Shown here: positions 59,993-64,000 of the stretch, piece after piece | Numbering within the stretch: position 1 is the stretch's first letter | Layout: every line of letters begins with the position of its first letter | NCBI GenBank assembly: GCA_020466095.1 | Contig: CM035808.1 | Location: 36,783,502-36,847,501, forward strand | DNA from: Chlorops oryzae | Lineage: Eukaryota > Arthropoda > Insecta > Diptera > Chloropidae | Reading direction: 5' to 3' | DNA length: 64,000 nt | The notes under the pieces: model-generated | Databases searched by the model: none | What the model was told of the DNA's origin: nothing | The model's input: the letters and a program-made list of their open reading frames with translations, nothing else | Position numbers and translations under genes: made by a program

Positions 59993-61069
59993 GGGCATTT
60001 CCACGAAAACGTACCCTGTGCAACTGCAAAAAAATTTACACTTTAACACATTTTTGTTCTTCTTATTAAAACATATATACATGCATCATTTTTTTCATGT
60101 AGAGTAATATTAAAAAATATGTCTGGTTTGTATACAAATTAATTTTGAAATAGTGCTATTTAAACACATCGCAAACAAAAAAATTATCCCTTTTTTGAGC
60201 TTTCGCTACAAGCTGTTTTTGAATATGTGGCAGCACAAATAGATATCAGCTAAAAAGTATGTCATTTTATCTGGTTTGCAGAAAAAGTAGAATGCTTTAG
60301 GTTATATGTTGAAATTTTTACAGACGTTTGGAAAATTAACCTTAGACTGTCACGCCCGTTACCGATAAACTACAAACAGTTAAATTATCTTTTAGCAAAA
60401 GAATTTAACAAAAAGTTAACCTGCAGATAGTAAGAAGGTAATTCCGTTTAATAATAAACCGAAACCTAGTTGGAGTTTGTGTGACAGAGATGGCATTTTT
60501 AACACTTAAAACGGTGTCACACCCGTTACTTATTTATTTTTTTGTGTTATATTTTTGGGCCAATTTACCTTACAGTTCATTTATAGTAAATTATAAATAA
60601 TAAATTTTAAATAATAAATAACATATAATGAATAAATAATTAATAATTAATAAATTATAAGTAATAATAAATAATACAAAATTAATAATAAATAATAAAT
60701 AATAAATAAAAAAAAATAAATAAACAAATAAAGAATAAAATTAAATTATATAAATATTAATTAATATAGAAGTTTATTATTTATGTATTAATTAATAGTA
60801 TATTGTAAATGTCTTAATTAATACTGTATGCTGACGACTCACACTGATCACCACACACAAAACCTTATTCTCAAAACCTTATTATCAAAAAAAGTCTATT
60901 CAGTAACAGGAAACCAAAATCGTGTGATAAAAAACCAAAAACTTTTAAAAGCAAGTTATTTAACGGAAAACGAATGAAGCTGTTTTTACGAAAATACTAC
61001 GTTGATATTTTTTATAATAGTTACAATGAAATATATATAAAAAAAACTCGTCTTCCTCATATAACTCTT
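59993..61069. mobile_element. CCCGTTAC-motif element, copy 2, 3' truncated
   Basis: Nearly identical to 26356-27513 over most of its length, starting at the same GGGCATTTCC end. It carries two TGTCACRCCCGTTAC motifs (60348 and 60515). It stops at ATAACTCTT, losing the last about 0.4 kb with four motifs and the right terminus. A block near 60415-60495 is unrelated to copy 1. The truncated side abuts the second family A copy. Confidence 0.8.
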
Positions 61070-61804
61070 AGTTCAGAAAAATAATGAACAGCACGATGCA
61101 ACACATCAAATGTGAACCAAATTTTGACTTGGGTCTCTGAAAGTACTTGGTAAATGGAGCAAATCCCTATATTTGGTTTTTCCAGATTGGCTACAGGTCA
61201 ATTTTAAATCGATCCCGAAAATTGTGGCCAAGAATTAAGTTGCGCACTTGCTTATGGCTATATCTCGTGAACTGTTGAATATTTTGTTATGACAGTTAGG
61301 GAGCTAAAGGCCAGAAATGTTTAAGGGGGGAAAAAATATGCCTCCGGACTAAGAAGACAATCTTTCAGCCAATTGAGACATGAAAATTTATATAATATAA
61401 AGAGGGTAATATTTTTTGTCTGCTGATTTCAGGTAAGCAGTTTCAACTTTGCAGGATCAAAACGCTGCCACGGAGTGATCGAAAACAGTCGGTGATCTCA
61501 GAGGAAATGTGTAGTTTTATTCTTCCTTTATTTTCATCACAAATTTTTTTATTAAATTTGCACTGGCTTGGCAAATATGGACCAAAAATGGCAAAATGAA
61601 GGGAAATTTTTTTTTGTGATTTGCCCTCTTTTTAGCTCCTAGATGTAGCTTTTTCGAGGCAACTACTACTGAAGTTCTTTCTCCCTAGCCTAGCGTTAAA
61701 ACTTTTCCATGGAAACGAAAACAAAATATTCAACTGCTTACGAGATATAGCCATAAGTAAGCGGGTAACTTAGTTCTCGGCCACATCTTTCGAGATCGTT
61801 TTTT

Positions 61805-62864
61805 ATACCCAGCGTAAGCGGGGTATATTAGTTTGTGCAAATCTTGTAACAGGGAGAATTAAGCTCCGGAGATATAGAAAAATATATATAGAAATGATCA
61901 GGATCAAAAACTGAATCGATTTAGACATGTCCGTCTGTCCGTCCGTCCGTCCGTCTGTCCGTCTGTCCGTCTGTCCGTCTGTCCGTCCGTCCGTGGTCGG
62001 AATCTCCTCCGAAACGGCTGGACCAATCAAGTCGAAATTTGGCACACAGGTATATCGGGATCCGAGTATGATCTTAAGTAAAAATGGAGACATCCGCCCA
62101 CTGCCACGCCCACAAATGAATTTATTGTGTTTTCAGTAAAATGCTTGTAACTTGCGAACCACTCAACATATTCCATTGATATTTGGTGTGCTGGTAAACT
62201 ACGAAAAGAGACATTTCCTGAAAAAAAAAATGGACGCCGCCCTCCTCGAGCCACGCCCACAAATAAGCCCAAAAATTAGGGCTTATCATAACTTGTGAAG
62301 TAAAAGGCGTAGAAGCTTCAAATTCGCAGCATAGGTTGACCAAGGCAAATGAAAGGTTTAGGAACAAAAATTTATGTAGCCCGCCCACTGCCACGCCCAC
62401 AAATGAAGATTTTTCGTAACTTCCGAAGTAAAAGGCGTAGAAGCTTCGAATTCGCAACATAGGTTCACCAAGGCGAATGAAAGTTGTAGGTAAAAAATTT
62501 TATGTGGCCCGCCCACTGCCACGCCCACAAATGAAGATTTTTCGTAACTTCCGAAGTAAAAGGCGTAGAAGCTTCAAATTCGCAACATCGGTTCACCAAG
62601 GCGAATGAAAGGTGTAGGTAAAATTTTATGTGGCCCGCCCATGCCACGCCCACAAATGTAGATTTTTCGTAACTTCCGAAGTAAAAGGCGTAGAAGCTTC
62701 AAATTCGCAACATAGGTTTCACCAAGGCGAATGAAGGGTGTAGGGAAATAATTTATGTGGCCGTCCCACTGCCACGCCACAAATAGAGAAGAAAAATATA
62801 GTGCACTCATAATGTCGGACGCTGGGTATTCAAAGTCGGGCTTGACCGACTTTAGTTTTTATTG
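61805..62864 (+). mobile_element. HINE family A, copy 5, tandem-expanded
   Basis: The 5' ATACCCAGCGTAAGCGGGG hairpin follows directly on a T6 run. A (GTCY)n tract of about 65 bases spans 61928-61992. Four about 127 bp internal units follow (62250-62770). The 3' ACGCTGGGTAT and AAAGTCGGGCTTGACCGACTTT (an exact 8 bp stem) precede another T run. Comparison with 59801-59810 shows insertion inside a T run with no target duplication, as expected of Helitron/Helentron transposition. Confidence 0.85.
62250..62770 (+). repeat. 127 bp tandem repeat inside HINE
   Basis: GCCACGCCCACAAAT recurs at 62250, 62390, 62518, 62643 and, slightly altered, 62771, giving periods of 140, 128, 125 and 128. Each unit contains AAGTAAAAGGCGTAGAAGC and CCAAGGCGAATGAAAG or close variants. 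The first unit is longer and more diverged. Translated frames repeat a peptide, but this reflects the DNA repeat. Confidence 0.9.
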
Positions 62865-63052
62865 TTTTTTACCTGTAGCCAATCTAACAAAAACAAATAT
62901 AAGGAGTGGCTGAACTTACCAAGTCCATTGAGAAATAGCAGCAAAAATTTTGTTTACATTCGGCAAGATCAAAAATTTGTCACATTAACATTTTTAAGGA
63001 AACCATTAGAAAAGGAATAAGTAGCGAAAATATATGCAACATAGTTACATAT

Positions 63053-64000
63053 ATGTATAAGCCATCACTAGAGAATCAAATTAGTCAGCAATTACGACTT
63101 CAGACAATTTCAATACCATATCCCACAAATGAAGTCCTCGAACTCGTAAAGAAGTTCGCATTCAAGCCCGCATATATTCGCAGTCACATCACGCTGCATC
63201 TAATTAAAATCCTGGCAAGAAAACATAATTCATTTCGTCAAGCGCAGTGCGCGATCTGAGTGAAGGAGCACGGGTAGATAGCATGGAGATCACTTGCTGT
63301 ACGCCGAATTGAGTGACGCAGAGGATTGTCCATTTGGCAGCCGCCACGAAGAGGCGATCGGGTGATCGGGCAGGCGATGTCGACAACGAGCATGGCGACA
63401 AGAACAGTAATGAGAATATCAGCGGCACTTCATCTTGATTGACATGCGCATTCAACGCGCTGACATAATGATGGACAACATCGCCGCGGATCAGATCGGA
63501 TCGGACGCGGCAGGCTCGGATCTCAGTTTCAGTCTCAGTAACAGTCTCAGTCCGTCTCACTTAATTTGATTGCGAGGCAGTGAGGCGCAGTGCAATTACC
63601 GCAGTTGCGCATGCGCATGCGCAGTGCGCGCCACTGACCATCGCATTGGCGGCCTTTTGCCTTTACCATAATCTCTTGCATTTCGGCAAAGACGGCATGG
63701 CGGCGCGGCGCGTCCAGTCGGCATGGATGTAGGTAAATACTTTGTGTTTAATGGCGCTTGCTTCGTGTCTTTAAGTGGCCATCTATGGTAAAACCTATTG
63801 TCGAAGTTGGTAAACTATGGCGTCTGTGTGATGAACTCCAATGTGTACGAGGTGCGCTTAACCAATTCATGTGCGTAATGAGGCTTCACTGTCGATATGT
63901 ATTTATGAGCATCGTTGCCTCATGTGGGTGTATCATCATGCAGAATCTCATCAAAATTTAACAAGACTGGCTGCATCCGGTTTTTGAAATTTGAGATCAT
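63053..64000. other. GC-richer block, possible promoter region
   Basis: After the repeat nest the sequence becomes GC-richer, with CATGCGCAT-type and GGATCGGATCGG-type patches (63460-63725). Frames at 63053-63259 and 63758-63961 have no recognised domain. GATGTAGGTAAATAC at about 63725 includes a possible splice donor (G/GTAAAT) but no confident exon. The window ends inside this block. Confidence 0.3.
63606..63623. promoter_or_regulatory. double NRF1/Erect-wing palindrome
   Basis: TGCGCATGCGCATGCGCA is two overlapping copies of the 12-base palindrome TGCGCATGCGCA. Location in a GC-rich block after a repeat nest suggests a promoter nearby. The target gene would lie here or beyond the window. 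Confidence 0.5.

Larger units (their letters stand above)
61080..63052 (+). repeat. foldback family A element, copy 2 (with HINE)
   Basis: Matches 59085-59992 from AATAATGAACAGCACG to CATAGTTACATAT. It is split by a HINE at its T-run. Removing the HINE leaves about 0.91 kb, the same length as copy 1. The two copies in direct orientation flank the truncated CCCGTTAC element. Confidence 0.8.

Noticed and set aside
62122..62810. Repeated peptide frames on the minus strand resembling a repeat protein
   Set aside because: They arise from the 127 bp tandem inside a non-coding HINE, and indels between units shift the frame.

Overview
The window reads as AT-rich nuclear DNA of a higher fly. Three things point to a dipteran, possibly a tephritid fruit fly: (GTCY)n-bearing mini-me/DINE-type repeats, CATA/TACA microsatellites, and many CAA/GTT triplet runs. 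This identification is an inference from repeat style; no species-diagnostic gene is present. There is no operon structure and no convincing multi-exon gene. Only two genes are clear: a tRNA-Ser(CGA) at 47260-47341 and an intact mariner transposase at 17086-18111 (minus strand).

Layout. 1-13200 is gene-poor DNA with a 1.1 kb CT-rich satellite (7213-8327) and a foldback element (10554-10843). 13202-19076 holds two Helentron-like non-autonomous elements (HINE/DINE type), one interrupted by the mariner. 19077-25879 is mostly non-repetitive, with a 400 bp hAT-like element at 23809-24208. 25880-31128 is a nest of repeats: a 1.1-1.2 kb direct repeat present twice, a terminal-inverted-repeat element carrying a recurring TGTCACACCCGTTAC motif inserted in the first copy, a short tandem repeat and an RTE-like tail. 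31129-42600 is largely non-repetitive and GC-richer in blocks, with a 203 bp hAT-like MITE (35960-36162) and a long perfect-looking hairpin (37861-38070). 42605-43575 is another nested repeat cluster. 43576-49900 contains the tRNA gene. 49910-51848 holds foldback and HINE copies. 52000-53100 is the most promoter- or exon-like block: a candidate signal-peptide exon with a splice donor and an NRF1/Erect-wing type palindrome. 58820-63052 is a final nest: two about 0.91 kb copies of one foldback sequence, a truncated CCCGTTAC element between them, and a HINE inside the second copy. 63053-64000 is a GC-richer block with another NRF1-type palindrome.

Interpretation. The long GC-richer blocks without exons look like intergenic or large-intron DNA with possible regulatory function. 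The rest is successive layers of transposon insertion. Several insertions can be dated relative to one another, because both the filled and the empty site are present in the window. The least familiar system is a set of short elements mobilised in trans: two HINE families sharing one 3' end, and a large MITE with internal repeated motifs.
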